From Crocinitomicaceae bacterium (GTDB lineage Bacteria > Bacteroidota > Bacteroidia > Flavobacteriales_D > Crocinitomicaceae), in NCBI GenBank assembly GCA_021740745.1, contig JAIOZF010000001.1, positions 62,001 through 126,000 of the forward strand: a stretch of 64,000 nt of DNA. Reading direction: 5' to 3'. The notes below the pieces were generated by a model that saw only the letters and a list, made by a program, of their open reading frames with translations, was not told the origin of the DNA and searched no databases. The position numbers and the translations under genes are program-made. Shown in pieces: positions 8,180 through 16,174 of this stretch (position 1 is its first letter; each line of letters opens with the position of its first letter).

Positions 8180-8284
8180 GAAACTAGAAGGGAAGCAACA
8201 AGGTGATAAGCCTTGTGAGGTCTACGAATCTTTTATCCCTTAATAACTCAGTCATCTGCGCCAACAGAAGGCTGAGTTTTTTTG
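8180..8284 (+). ncRNA. Putative structured small RNA divergent from the Ubl operon
   Basis: AAGGGA (8188-8193)/TCCCTT (8236-8241) enclosing ACAAGG-tgataag-CCTTGT (8198-8216), followed by an AACTCAG/CTGAGTT hairpin with 7-nt T-tract ending 8283. No convincing ORF. Confidence 0.4.
8245..8283 (+). terminator. Intrinsic terminator of the putative small RNA
   Basis: aactcag (8245-8251) ... tctg/caga inner stem ... ctgagtt (8272-8278) then TTTTT. Confidence 0.7.
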
Positions 8285-8349
8285 TTTTATCGGCTTATAC
8301 TTTTTTCTTTAAAATACATAATCAACTAATTACAAATGCAATATTAAGC

Positions 8350-8423
8350 AATCTAATTCTATCAAGCAAGAATTTGATAAAATTTTCTATGTAAATTTTT
8401 CTCTTGCTTGATAGAATTAGATT
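8350..8423. promoter_or_regulatory. Perfect 22-bp inverted repeat upstream of XRE gene (probable operator)
   Basis: aatctaattctatcaagcaaga (8350-8371) / tcttgcttgatagaattagatt (8402-8423), 30-nt spacer. Confidence 0.75.
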
Positions 8424-8434
8424 ATGTATCTTTG
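8404..8434 (+). promoter_or_regulatory. Putative promoter of the XRE/ImmA operon
   Basis: TTG (8404-8406), 20-nt spacer, TATCTTTG (8427-8434), exact match to Bacteroidota -7 TAnnTTTG, 22 nt before ATG 8456. Confidence 0.7.
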
Positions 8435-8455
8435 TTGTAACAAAAACAGGATGTT

Positions 8456-8797
8456 ATGGAAACTCTAGGAAAAACACTGAAAAGCGCTCGAGAAGGATTG
8501 TCTTTAACTCTAAGAGAAATTGAAACAGAAACTGGTATATCGAATGCTTATTTAAGTCAATTAGAAAACGAAAAGATTAAAAAACCATCTGCAAGTATCC
8601 TTTACAAGTTAGCGGCTGCTTATAAGATTGAGCTTAATGATCTTCTTCGTGCGGCTGGTATAATTACCCAACGTCTAGAAGAAAAAGATGAAATGAGTGA
8701 ATTGGAAAAAGAAATTGCTTTTTATAAAAGCCATTTATCAGAAGATGAACAACGACAAGTTGTTACATTTATGAAATTCTTAAAAAGTCAAGGATAA
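8456..8797 (+). CDS. XRE-family HTH transcriptional regulator
   Basis: 'LGKTLKSAREGLSLTLREIETETGISNAYLSQLENEKIKKPSASILYKLAAAYKIELNDLLRAAG' is a classic HTH_3. Confidence 0.95.
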   Translation: METLGKTLKSAREGLSLTLREIETETGISNAYLSQLENEKIKKPSASILYKLAAAYKIELNDLLRAAGIITQRLEEKDEMSELEKEIAFYKSHLSEDEQRQVVTFMKFLKSQG

Positions 8798-8798
8798 A

Positions 8799-9680
8799 GT
8801 GCTTAATTCGCATACCAAAAAGGATATTGAAAAGATATCCATGGATATCTTAAAATCATCTCGTTCTTTAGATGTATTTCCTACACCGATTGATCAAATT
8901 GTTAAATACTCAGATTTGATAGTTGCGGGAGGTATTGACGTAAAGTCAATTCAAAACAGATTTAAAGACTTTTTTCTACCTGAAGCTCTAATCTCTGGAT
9001 TAAGTAAAATCCGCGGATTCCTTGATCGATCTGAGAAGTTAATCTATTTGGATTTGACTCAAAATAATGGAAGACAAGGATTTGTGAAGCTTCATGAAAC
9101 TGGTCATAATGTTCTTCCTTGGCAAAAACTAATTCTGCAATTTGTAGATGATGATAACACATTGGATGCAACAACTAAAGATGAATTTGAGGCCGAAGCA
9201 AATTATTTTGCATCAGCAACTCTGTTTCAAAATGATCGATTCAATAGAGAATCAAAAAAGTATGAATTAGGCATTCCTGGAGCTTTACAACTTGCAAAAC
9301 ATTTTGGTGCTTCAGGTCACGCCGCCTTAAGACGATATGTAGAAATAAATGATGCACGCTGCATGCTACTAGTAATTGAAGGACTTTCTCCTAAAGGCAT
9401 CATTTTGAATGGAAAGTTGAGGAATACTTTTTACTCTTCATCTTTTTTAAATGAATTTGGAAAAATCACGATGCCAAATAACTTTGATTTCAAATGGTCA
9501 TTTATGCAGGATTATTGTTTCGGCAAAAGAATGAAGTTGGATGGTTCAATTGATTTAATTGTAAATGGAGAAATGATAGAATTCTGTTATCATTTCTTTA
9601 ATAACTCTTTTAATGTATTTGTTCTAATTTTCCCGAAAGGAGAAAATAAAAAAACGAAAACGAAAATCATCATTCGATGA
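8799..9680 (+). CDS. ImmA/IrrE-type (M78-like) metallopeptidase
   Basis: 'GFVKLHETGHNVLPWQ' HExxH motif, later 'EFEAEANYFASATL'; immediately follows the XRE gene. Confidence 0.85.
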   Translation: MLNSHTKKDIEKISMDILKSSRSLDVFPTPIDQIVKYSDLIVAGGIDVKSIQNRFKDFFLPEALISGLSKIRGFLDRSEKLIYLDLTQNNGRQGFVKLHETGHNVLPWQKLILQFVDDDNTLDATTKDEFEAEANYFASATLFQNDRFNRESKKYELGIPGALQLAKHFGASGHAALRRYVEINDARCMLLVIEGLSPKGIILNGKLRNTFYSSSFLNEFGKITMPNNFDFKWSFMQDYCFGKRMKLDGSIDLIVNGEMIEFCYHFFNNSFNVFVLIFPKGENKKTKTKIIIR

Positions 9681-9687
9681 TAAATAG

Positions 9688-9711
9688 AAGAACCCTTCTA
9701 GACGGGTTCTT
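9688..9711. terminator. Bidirectional terminator between convergent genes
   Basis: aagaaccc (9688-9695) / gggttctt (9704-9711). Confidence 0.7.
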
Positions 9712-9729
9712 TAAAAGAAACTTGCCTAA

Positions 9730-10533
9730 TTAAGGTTTAGTAGGCCTTTTTATATTCTCATCTTTCTGGTAATCTAGTATTTTACCTATCCTTTCTGCCC
9801 TAAACCAACGTTTATTAATTTGATGTTTCTTTCCATCTGGAAATTCCATATAATCTGAAATAATTTGGTTCATAAATTCAGTTAGTTCAGGCCCTACCCC
9901 TTTGGTTAATTTATCTTTGAACTTAGATAAATCAATGTTATATATTTCACAAATAAAAGCAACCATAACTAAATAATTAGAGTCGGAATTTGTACAATTC
10001 CCAATATAATTAAGTGATATTTTATCACCGGGATTCGGCTTTTCTTTTTTAACCATATTGCTAAATGCTTTTAAACTTGATTGCAAAGTTCCTCTTAGTT
10101 TATATTCATTATGTTGATATGCTATCTCTGAATCAGCATATTCAGGTAAAGTTATTTCCAGAATTTTCATTTCTAGTTTTTGATTTCTTTTTTGAATCAT
10201 TAGTTTTTTGCCCTTTTCACTCCAAAGAAATATCATGAAAGCGAAAAGAAGTCCTGATGGGATGAATGAATTTAATGACAACACATTCAATTTGTCAAAA
10301 TAAAAAATAAGTGCCCAAATTAAAATGTAAGCACATGAAAAAATAGATAGGATAATTTTAGTGTATCCAATCCTATACCTCTCAATTAAATCCATTTTTA
10401 ATTTTTCCTGTAAAGTTGCATTTTCAACACTTTCCAGTTTTCTATATAAAACAACAATTAGAAAAGGAATCCACGGAAGAATCAACACAAATATGGATAT
10501 TACTATGTACATTTCACTCTTCATAAAACTCAA
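9730..10533 (-). CDS. Hypothetical membrane protein
   Basis: 267 aa, N-terminal TM 'IVISIFVLILPWIPFLIVVLY' and further hydrophobic segments; start overlaps the integrase end by 20 nt. Confidence 0.65.
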   Translation of the reverse strand: MSFMKSEMYIVISIFVLILPWIPFLIVVLYRKLESVENATLQEKLKMDLIERYRIGYTKIILSIFSCAYILIWALIFYFDKLNVLSLNSFIPSGLLFAFMIFLWSEKGKKLMIQKRNQKLEMKILEITLPEYADSEIAYQHNEYKLRGTLQSSLKAFSNMVKKEKPNPGDKISLNYIGNCTNSDSNYLVMVAFICEIYNIDLSKFKDKLTKGVGPELTEFMNQIISDYMEFPDGKKHQINKRWFRAERIGKILDYQKDENIKRPTKP

Positions 10534-11590
10534 TTATTGGTAACGAATTAATTGCTTTATCTTTCAATTCTTCTATGTGATTCAAATACTTCACTGTATG
10601 CAAAGTGCTTGTCTGACCCATACAATCAGACACTGTCTTTAAATTTGCTCCATTCATTAATAATAAAGTGGCATAACTGTGTCTTGCACAATAGAAAGTA
10701 ATATGTTTGTCAATACCTGCTCTTTTTACCCAAGAATGCAGATTCTTATTAATCCCATTTGTTGTCAGGTTCACTTCAAAAACTAAGTCTTTCTTCAGCC
10801 TTGGTGGTCCAGCTAAATTAAGTATCTGTTGGCTTAATGGAATATTTATTTCAATTCCTGTTTTTACACGTCTAGTATTTAATCTTCCCCCAGCCAAATT
10901 TTCCCAATAAAGCTCTTTCAAATCAGCAATGCCTAAACCAGTATATGAACAAAACAAAAACATTTTTTTTACCAATGGATTGGGGCATGGGGTCACTGCT
11001 AAAAGACGCAATTCGTCTGCTGTTAAAACTTCTTTACGAAGTGTACTTTTATTGTTCCCATTTTTATAAATAATTCCTTGAGCTGGATTGATTTTCAAAT
11101 AACCTTCAGACACTGCCGCCTTGACAACTTTTTTGAAACGAGAAAAATAATTTTTTGGAGTTTCTCCAGACAAACTAACTTCATCTGATCTTAAATAGTC
11201 TAAATAATCTTCACAAACTTTTGTAGTCAATCTTGATACGCCAAATCGTTGCCCGCCGACAAAGTTGGCAAAATGCCGCACCGCGCAAATTATCATACGT
11301 TTATCTTTGCTTTTGTATTTTAAGATGTAGCTTTCACAGTATTCAAGGAAATCTATCTTGTTTCGGTGCTTTGGAACATAATCTGTGCCTCCAGCAATCA
11401 ATTCAAGTTCAATATTGTTTCGAATCTGTTTTGCAATATCCAGTTTTTCTTTTCGAGAATTGCTATCATCTTTTTTTGAATTTATTATAATGTTCAAAAA
11501 TTGATAGCTTCTTTCTCCGTCATGATAAATATCTAAATACAGACTTTTTCCACCACTCTTCAATTTCTTTTCTCGCAAAATTACTGACAT
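10514..11590 (-). CDS. Tyrosine recombinase / phage-type integrase
   Basis: 358 aa: SAM-like core-binding region, 'YTGLGIADLKELYWENL', 'HSWVKRAGIDKHITFYCARHSYATLLL', 'LNHIEELKD'. Confidence 0.9.
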   Translation of the reverse strand: MSVILREKKLKSGGKSLYLDIYHDGERSYQFLNIIINSKKDDSNSRKEKLDIAKQIRNNIELELIAGGTDYVPKHRNKIDFLEYCESYILKYKSKDKRMIICAVRHFANFVGGQRFGVSRLTTKVCEDYLDYLRSDEVSLSGETPKNYFSRFKKVVKAAVSEGYLKINPAQGIIYKNGNNKSTLRKEVLTADELRLLAVTPCPNPLVKKMFLFCSYTGLGIADLKELYWENLAGGRLNTRRVKTGIEINIPLSQQILNLAGPPRLKKDLVFEVNLTTNGINKNLHSWVKRAGIDKHITFYCARHSYATLLLMNGANLKTVSDCMGQTSTLHTVKYLNHIEELKDKAINSLPIIEFYEE

Positions 11591-11652
11591 ACCTTTTATT
11601 CAAAATGAGTAACACATGAGTAACAAATATATCGAATTTATAGATGGTTTAT

Positions 11653-11721
11653 GACGGCTCGTTAAAATAAATATACTTATAATGTCTTCAAATAGTAATC
11701 TTTAGCATAATATAAGCCGTC
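11653..11721. repeat. Short inverted repeat between integrase and att-like site
   Basis: gacggct (11653-11659) / agccgtc (11715-11721). Confidence 0.4.
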
Positions 11722-11731
11722 ACAAGAAACA

Positions 11732-11755
11732 CGGTTCGATTCCGGCCCGGGGTAC
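11732..11755 (+). other. tRNA 3'-end fragment (T-arm/acceptor), probable attachment site
   Basis: cggttcgattccggcccggggtac: TTCGATT T-loop and acceptor-like 3' strand. The T-stem 5' side (cacgg) does not fully pair with ccggc, and no D/anticodon arms precede it, so it is not an intact tRNA. Confidence 0.65.
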
Positions 11756-11810
11756 TAAAAACCAGAGTGAGAAACAAAGCGAGAGCGTTGTTCCGAACTC
11801 TGGTTTTTTT
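11750..11810 (+). repeat. Copy 1 of 61-nt direct repeat (tRNA tail + terminator)
   Basis: gggtactaaaaaccagagtgagaaacaaagcgagagcgttgttccgaactctggttttttt; 59/61 identical to 12249-12309. Confidence 0.95.
11756..11810 (+). terminator. Terminator hairpin (copy 1)
   Basis: aaaaccagag ... ctctggttttttt. Confidence 0.75.
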
Positions 11811-11879
11811 TCTTCATTCTCATTCTGCTTCTCGCAATGAAAAAATTAGTATCTTAAATGGAAACCTAATTCATTTTCT

Positions 11880-12224
11880 ATGTTTGATTTCCAAAATCTG
11901 GCAGTTTACAAAAAAACGAAATTGTTTCATGTCAATTGCAAAAATATCATCCTCGAAAAAAAGCTGGACAGATTTGTTGTTGACCAACTTGGACGAGCCT
12001 CATTTAGTGTTCCTCTAAATATTGCTGAAGGAAGCGGTAAATTTTCCAAAGCTGACAGAAAAAACTATTTTACGACTGCAAGGGCTTCTTTATTTGAATG
12101 TGTTGCAGTTCTGGACATTCTTAAAGATGAGGGAAAAATATCGGAGTCAGATTTTGAAAGGATGCTAAAGGATGCCGATGAGCTTTCAAGAATTTTATAT
12201 TCTATGATTAAAAATCTGACTTGA
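11880..12224 (+). CDS. Four-helix-bundle (23S rRNA IVS / S23-type) protein
   Basis: 'MFDFQNLAVYKKTKLF..VDQLGRASFSVPLNIAEGSGKFSKADRKNYFTTARASLFECVAVLDI' matches this family's hallmarks (NIAEG.G, F...A..S..E). Confidence 0.9.
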   Translation: MFDFQNLAVYKKTKLFHVNCKNIILEKKLDRFVVDQLGRASFSVPLNIAEGSGKFSKADRKNYFTTARASLFECVAVLDILKDEGKISESDFERMLKDADELSRILYSMIKNLT

Positions 12225-12248
12225 TATGATCGACAATACAAACATTCA

Positions 12249-12309
12249 GGGTACTAAAAACCAGAGTGAGAAACAAAACGAGCGCGTTGTTCCGAACTCT
12301 GGTTTTTTT
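12249..12309 (+). repeat. Copy 2 of 61-nt direct repeat (tRNA-tail-like gggtac + terminator)
   Basis: gggtactaaaaaccagagtgagaaacaaaacgagcgcgttgttccgaactctggttttttt; 2 mismatches to copy 1, offset 499 nt. Confidence 0.95.
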
Positions 12310-12347
12310 GTGTATTACAATTTCATTTCAAACTTTACATAAACAAA

Positions 12348-12368
12348 AACGCCCCTAATTGAGGCGTT
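12348..12368 (-). terminator. Intrinsic terminator of the 12373 gene
   Basis: aacgcc-cctaattga-ggcgtt hairpin with A-tract on the + strand 5' side. Confidence 0.6.
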
Positions 12369-12372
12369 TCAT

Positions 12373-12570
12373 TTATCCGTTGTAAGCTTCGCACTTTTGG
12401 TGCTTCACTTTTTTAGCACCTTTCTTTTTGTTTTTCTTTTTATCGTATTTCACTATACTAGTAGTTGAAGAATCGATAACAGGAGCAGCGAATGAAGTTA
12501 AACTCATTCCTACCAACGTCGCAGCAAAAAATAGATTTTTCATAAGGAGAGATTTTATAGTTTGAACCAA
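12373..12570 (-). CDS. Small secreted hypothetical protein
   Basis: 65 aa, signal-peptide-like N-terminus, Lys-rich C-terminus. Confidence 0.5.
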   Translation of the reverse strand: MVQTIKSLLMKNLFFAATLVGMSLTSFAAPVIDSSTTSIVKYDKKKNKKKGAKKVKHQKCEAYNG

Positions 12571-12806
12571 TTTAATGCTTGTTTAACTTATAAACAAACA
12601 AAAGGTTACATTCTTAAGCAATTATTTTTGTTTTTTAAAAAAAAGATATCATTGCTTAAAATCAGCAAAAATTTAAATTGCTATATGGATAGAATACTTA
12701 ACAAGCCAGCATATCATTGACTTGACTATATTTCGATGGAATAATAATCGAAATAACTACAGATAAAGGAGATGAAATGCTATTCAATAATTACAAAAGA
12801 ACAAGT

Positions 12807-13439
12807 TTAAGCCTTCTTTAAAAATCTAAACAATTTCCATTTCCCGCGCAATGAGGTTAAGCGAAAATCATCTAATTTTTCGTTGACTCCTTTTAAATTA
12901 AATATTTCTAGTAATTTAAAAGTGCCACGAGCGACTTTGAAATCCAATTCATCTTTAAAAATTGGAATAATCGCAAGAAAATAAATTGTTTTATCTCCTA
13001 ATTCAAGAGGTGACAATTCTTCTTCCAAGAGAATAGGATCAACCAAGAAGAAATGATTTTGCTTCATCAATCCTGAAAGTGGTTTTTTATCCGCTCCGCA
13101 AGGCATGCTGTGTCCGTGACCATACCACGTTTGTTTATCAAATACGTGTTTTGCCAAGCGTTGAATCCACGGGAATACCCAATTCGTGTTTGGATTATCT
13201 GTATCAGCTAAATCCCAGTAACTCGGTAAGCAAAAATACAATTCAATAAATTCTCTGCCTTTTACCTTTTCAGGTACGGGCATTTCATATGAACTTAAGC
13301 CGTTGGTCATTAAAATTGTAACTGGACTTTTTAAATCTAGTTTGAGTTGGATCAATGGCAATTCTCCTTCTTTACCTTGAATTTCAGTAATGGCAGATTC
13401 GCCAAAACGACTTATTAATGCTGAAAGTAAAGTGGACAT
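12807..13439 (-). CDS. Suppressor-of-fused (SUFU) domain protein
   Basis: 'PVPEKVKGREFIELYFCLPSYWDL...NWVFPWIQRLAKHVFDKQTWYGHGHSMPCG'. Confidence 0.75.
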   Translation of the reverse strand: MSTLLSALISRFGESAITEIQGKEGELPLIQLKLDLKSPVTILMTNGLSSYEMPVPEKVKGREFIELYFCLPSYWDLADTDNPNTNWVFPWIQRLAKHVFDKQTWYGHGHSMPCGADKKPLSGLMKQNHFFLVDPILLEEELSPLELGDKTIYFLAIIPIFKDELDFKVARGTFKLLEIFNLKGVNEKLDDFRLTSLRGKWKLFRFLKKA

Positions 13440-13458
13440 ATTCTTTAATTTGAAAATT

Positions 13459-13515
13459 CGAAGATTAGAAAATTCAAAGATTTGAGAATCAAATTCTCAA
13501 ATCTTTAAATCTTCG
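13459..13515. repeat. Large intergenic palindrome
   Basis: cgaagatt (13459-13466)/aatcttcg (13508-13515) enclosing perfect 14-bp aaagatttgagaat (13476-13489)/attctcaaatcttt (13493-13506). Confidence 0.85.
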
Positions 13516-13520
13516 AATAA

Positions 13521-14375
13521 TTACTTCTTCTTAGTTTGGCTCCATTCTTCGATAGACGCTTTGTTCATGTCTACATAAGCTTGGTTCTCTGCTTTTTCAG
13601 CTGCTGCCATTGAAATTTTAGCTGTTTCGATTGCTCCTTTGAGATCACCCATTTCCGCCTGAATAAGTGATTTTAAACGCACGTACCAATAAGTGCTTTC
13701 ACCGCGCATTTCGATTGCTTTCGAAACCCATTCAAATGCTTTTTTTAGGTCTTTCTTTTCATTGTAATAGAATTCTGCAGAAGCATAATAATCACCAGCA
13801 GATGGACCAGCCATTACTTTGTCAATTGCTGCAGACATCTTAAAAGCAGTTGGAACATTAAAAGCTAAGGTTGCTTTCGTTTTATCCCAATTGAAAGTAA
13901 GATTCGCTGATTTAGTAGTAAGATTATCCAATGAAATAGTGAATGTTTCTACAACATCGCTCATATTTGTTACGGCAGCTGTTGTTCTTAAAGCTACTTT
14001 CTTTTCATCCCATTCTTCCGGTGTTCCCCAGTTCGTGATGTCCGTATAAAAAACAACTTCCCAACTCTTTGCGGTAGGCTTAACAAAAATCGCATAAGTC
14101 CCTGCTTTCAAGGTGTCAGTTCCAAAAAGCACAGCATCAGAAACGGTGAATTTTGTGTTTTCATTCGCTCCTGTTCTCCACATTTCATTGAATGGAACAA
14201 CATCTCCAAAAACAACTCTGTTGTTCTTAGATGGACGAGAATATTCTACTTTAACATCAGTTAAACCTACTTTTTGTTCCAATTTACCAACTGGACTTGC
14301 CATTGGTCGCTGTAATTGAGCCATAGCAACTGAACATACAGAAGCCAACAACATTACAAGTACTACTTTTTTCAT
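13521..14375 (-). CDS. DUF2911 domain-containing secreted protein
   Basis: 'RPMASPVGKLEQKVGLTDVKVEYSRPSKNNRVVFGDVVPFNEMWRTGANENTKFTVSDAV'. Confidence 0.85.
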   Translation of the reverse strand: MKKVVLVMLLASVCSVAMAQLQRPMASPVGKLEQKVGLTDVKVEYSRPSKNNRVVFGDVVPFNEMWRTGANENTKFTVSDAVLFGTDTLKAGTYAIFVKPTAKSWEVVFYTDITNWGTPEEWDEKKVALRTTAAVTNMSDVVETFTISLDNLTTKSANLTFNWDKTKATLAFNVPTAFKMSAAIDKVMAGPSAGDYYASAEFYYNEKKDLKKAFEWVSKAIEMRGESTYWYVRLKSLIQAEMGDLKGAIETAKISMAAAEKAENQAYVDMNKASIEEWSQTKKK

Positions 14376-14562
14376 TTTCTATCAATTTAGTTCTGCTAAA
14401 TTAACACAAATGAATGAAAAAGGTTTTTGAAATCTAATTAAGAGAACATGTGGGTTCCGCATATAGCTCCAATAAAGAAGGCAATTAGCGAAAATAACAA
14501 CCCAAGCATTGCAAATTTATTCTTTTTGAAAACCGGAACTATACACAATAGGAAAGGTACAA

Positions 14563-15045
14563 TCAAGCAGTTGCGATTATTAATGCATCCCAAAAATCTT
14601 TGGTTGAAATAAAACACCCTTGAACTATCATTTGATGAATTTCACTGTTTCGCTCTTTCGTGTAGTGTTTTTCAGTTTTGAAAAATGAGAGTTGATCAGC
14701 CTGTTTCGCTAATGCTTCATGGATGTTTTCTGGTGTTGATAAATCAACAGATGTATCTTGTTTCCCTTGAATTGAAATCAACTCAATTTTCGCTTCATTG
14801 AAATGAAAAACTAGGCAAGCTTCAGGTGAGCGGTGCTCTAAATATTCAATTTTAGAATACACCTTATCTAAAACTGTATCACTAAATAATTCAACTAACT
14901 GAATGGCCTTGGATGGATTCACTTTATTCATGTGTTCCCATTCTTCGGCATGAACACCATTTACGATTAAAAAATGTTTCAAATCATCAGCTAGAAGCTT
15001 CAACTCATCATCTGTTAAGCAACGGTATTTCATTTCTGTTTTCAT
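14563..15045 (-). CDS. Conserved hypothetical protein (possibly DUF6495)
   Basis: 'MKYRCLTDDELKLLADDLKHFLIVNGVHAEEWEHMNKVNPSKAIQLVELFSDTVLDKV'. Confidence 0.55.
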   Translation of the reverse strand: MKTEMKYRCLTDDELKLLADDLKHFLIVNGVHAEEWEHMNKVNPSKAIQLVELFSDTVLDKVYSKIEYLEHRSPEACLVFHFNEAKIELISIQGKQDTSVDLSTPENIHEALAKQADQLSFFKTEKHYTKERNSEIHQMIVQGCFISTKDFWDALIIATA

Positions 15046-15050
15046 TCTAA

Positions 15051-15716
15051 TTAAGATCTCAGTAAAAAATCGGCAAAACGCAAATCAGTTGGAGTAGTAA
15101 TTTTAATGTTTTGCTCGTTCCCCTCAACTAAATGAATCGCATATCCTGCTTCTTCGACCAAACTGGCATCGTCTGTTATTCCTTCATGAAATGATTTTTG
15201 GTAGGCAACCAAAAGGATGTCCTTTTTGAAACATTGGGGAGTTTGCACAATTCGAAACTCACTCCGATTGACGGAATTTGATTCATTTTCTCCAACTTTT
15301 CGAAGGGATTCTTTCAGGTCTAAAACAGGTATAACTGCACCAAACTCTTGCACCCCGTTCCAACAATTCATAAGTGTCTTTTGATCAACAAAAGGTCTAA
15401 CGCCATCATGTATGGCAACGTAATCTCCTTGACAATAATTCAAGGCATTTTGAATAGAATGGTAGCGTTCCTTTCCTCCATCCACCACTTGGTGAGGGAG
15501 ATTAAATTGATGTTTGGCGCATAACGTTGCCCAATATTCTTGCCACTCAGCAGGTAAGGTTAAAATTAATTGTGCTGATGGATCAAAATCATGAAAAATG
15601 CGAAGGGTATGCATTAACATTGGCAAATTATTCAATTCTAAGAACTGTTTAGGCAAATCGCCTCCCATTCTTTTTCCTATTCCACCTGCGGTAATAATAA
15701 CTGAAAATTTGTTCAT
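15051..15716 (-). CDS. ispD: 2-C-methyl-D-erythritol 4-phosphate cytidylyltransferase
   Basis: 'VIITAGGIGKRMGGDLPKQFLELNNLPML', 'VAIHDGVRPFVD', 'TDDASLVE'. Confidence 0.93.
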   Translation of the reverse strand: MNKFSVIITAGGIGKRMGGDLPKQFLELNNLPMLMHTLRIFHDFDPSAQLILTLPAEWQEYWATLCAKHQFNLPHQVVDGGKERYHSIQNALNYCQGDYVAIHDGVRPFVDQKTLMNCWNGVQEFGAVIPVLDLKESLRKVGENESNSVNRSEFRIVQTPQCFKKDILLVAYQKSFHEGITDDASLVEEAGYAIHLVEGNEQNIKITTPTDLRFADFLLRS

Positions 15717-15745
15717 TGTTCAAAAATAAGCAATCCTCCAATCGT

Positions 15746-16174
15746 TTACCAAAGCCAAGGAATAATTAATGCAAAATAGCGAAGAAACTTGCCAATAATC
15801 ATTAAAACAATAACGGGGAAGAATGGTGCTTTAAAAAATCCGAGTGCCAACAACAATGGGTCGCCAATAAAGGGTAACCAAGAGATGAATGCCAACCAAC
15901 TTCCATATCGTTGAATGCGCTGTTCAAACTTAATGACGTTTTTTTCTTTAAATCCTACTCGTTTCAACCAAAGAGGATTACCAAACCAACCGATAAGATA
16001 ATTGGTAGAACCACCTAAAGAATTCCCTAGAGTAGCAATTAAAAGGCAAGTGATTGGATCAAATCCGGCCGCCAAAACAAGCAACAAAATTCCTTCGGAT
16101 GCAATCGGAAGTATCGTTGCAGATAAGAAACTAGCTAGGAATAAGCCAAAAAAGGAAATCTCAAAATAGTCCAT
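15746..16174 (-). CDS. DedA/YqaA-family membrane protein
   Basis: 'FLSATILPIASEGILLL...LGGSTNYLIGWFG...RYGSWLAFISWLPFIGDPLLLALGFF'. Confidence 0.8.
   Translation of the reverse strand: MDYFEISFFGLFLASFLSATILPIASEGILLLVLAAGFDPITCLLIATLGNSLGGSTNYLIGWFGNPLWLKRVGFKEKNVIKFEQRIQRYGSWLAFISWLPFIGDPLLLALGFFKAPFFPVIVLMIIGKFLRYFALIIPWLW

Larger units (their letters stand above)
1..11755. mobile_element. Right part of an integrated genomic island / integrative element (left end outside window)
   Basis: Excisionase-like HTH fragment at 1-111, tyrosine recombinase at 10514-11590, and a tRNA 3'-end fragment (cggttcgattccggcccggggtac, 11732-11755) just beyond the integrase with no tRNA 5' part in front of it. 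Cargo is defence/regulatory type. Core metabolism genes start to the right. Confidence 0.7.

Noticed and set aside
8203-8394. 63-aa + strand ORF
   Set aside because: Runs through the hairpin-T7 terminator and into the XRE operator, with low-complexity composition. The region is better explained as a small RNA plus regulatory DNA.
11732-11755. Possible intact tRNA gene
   Set aside because: Only the T-loop and 3' acceptor strand are recognisable. Upstream sequence (integrase region) has no D-arm or anticodon arm and the T-stem 5' side mismatches.
11767-12018. 83-aa ORF upstream of the four-helix-bundle gene
   Set aside because: Starts inside the terminator repeat and overlaps the well-supported 11880 gene in another frame.
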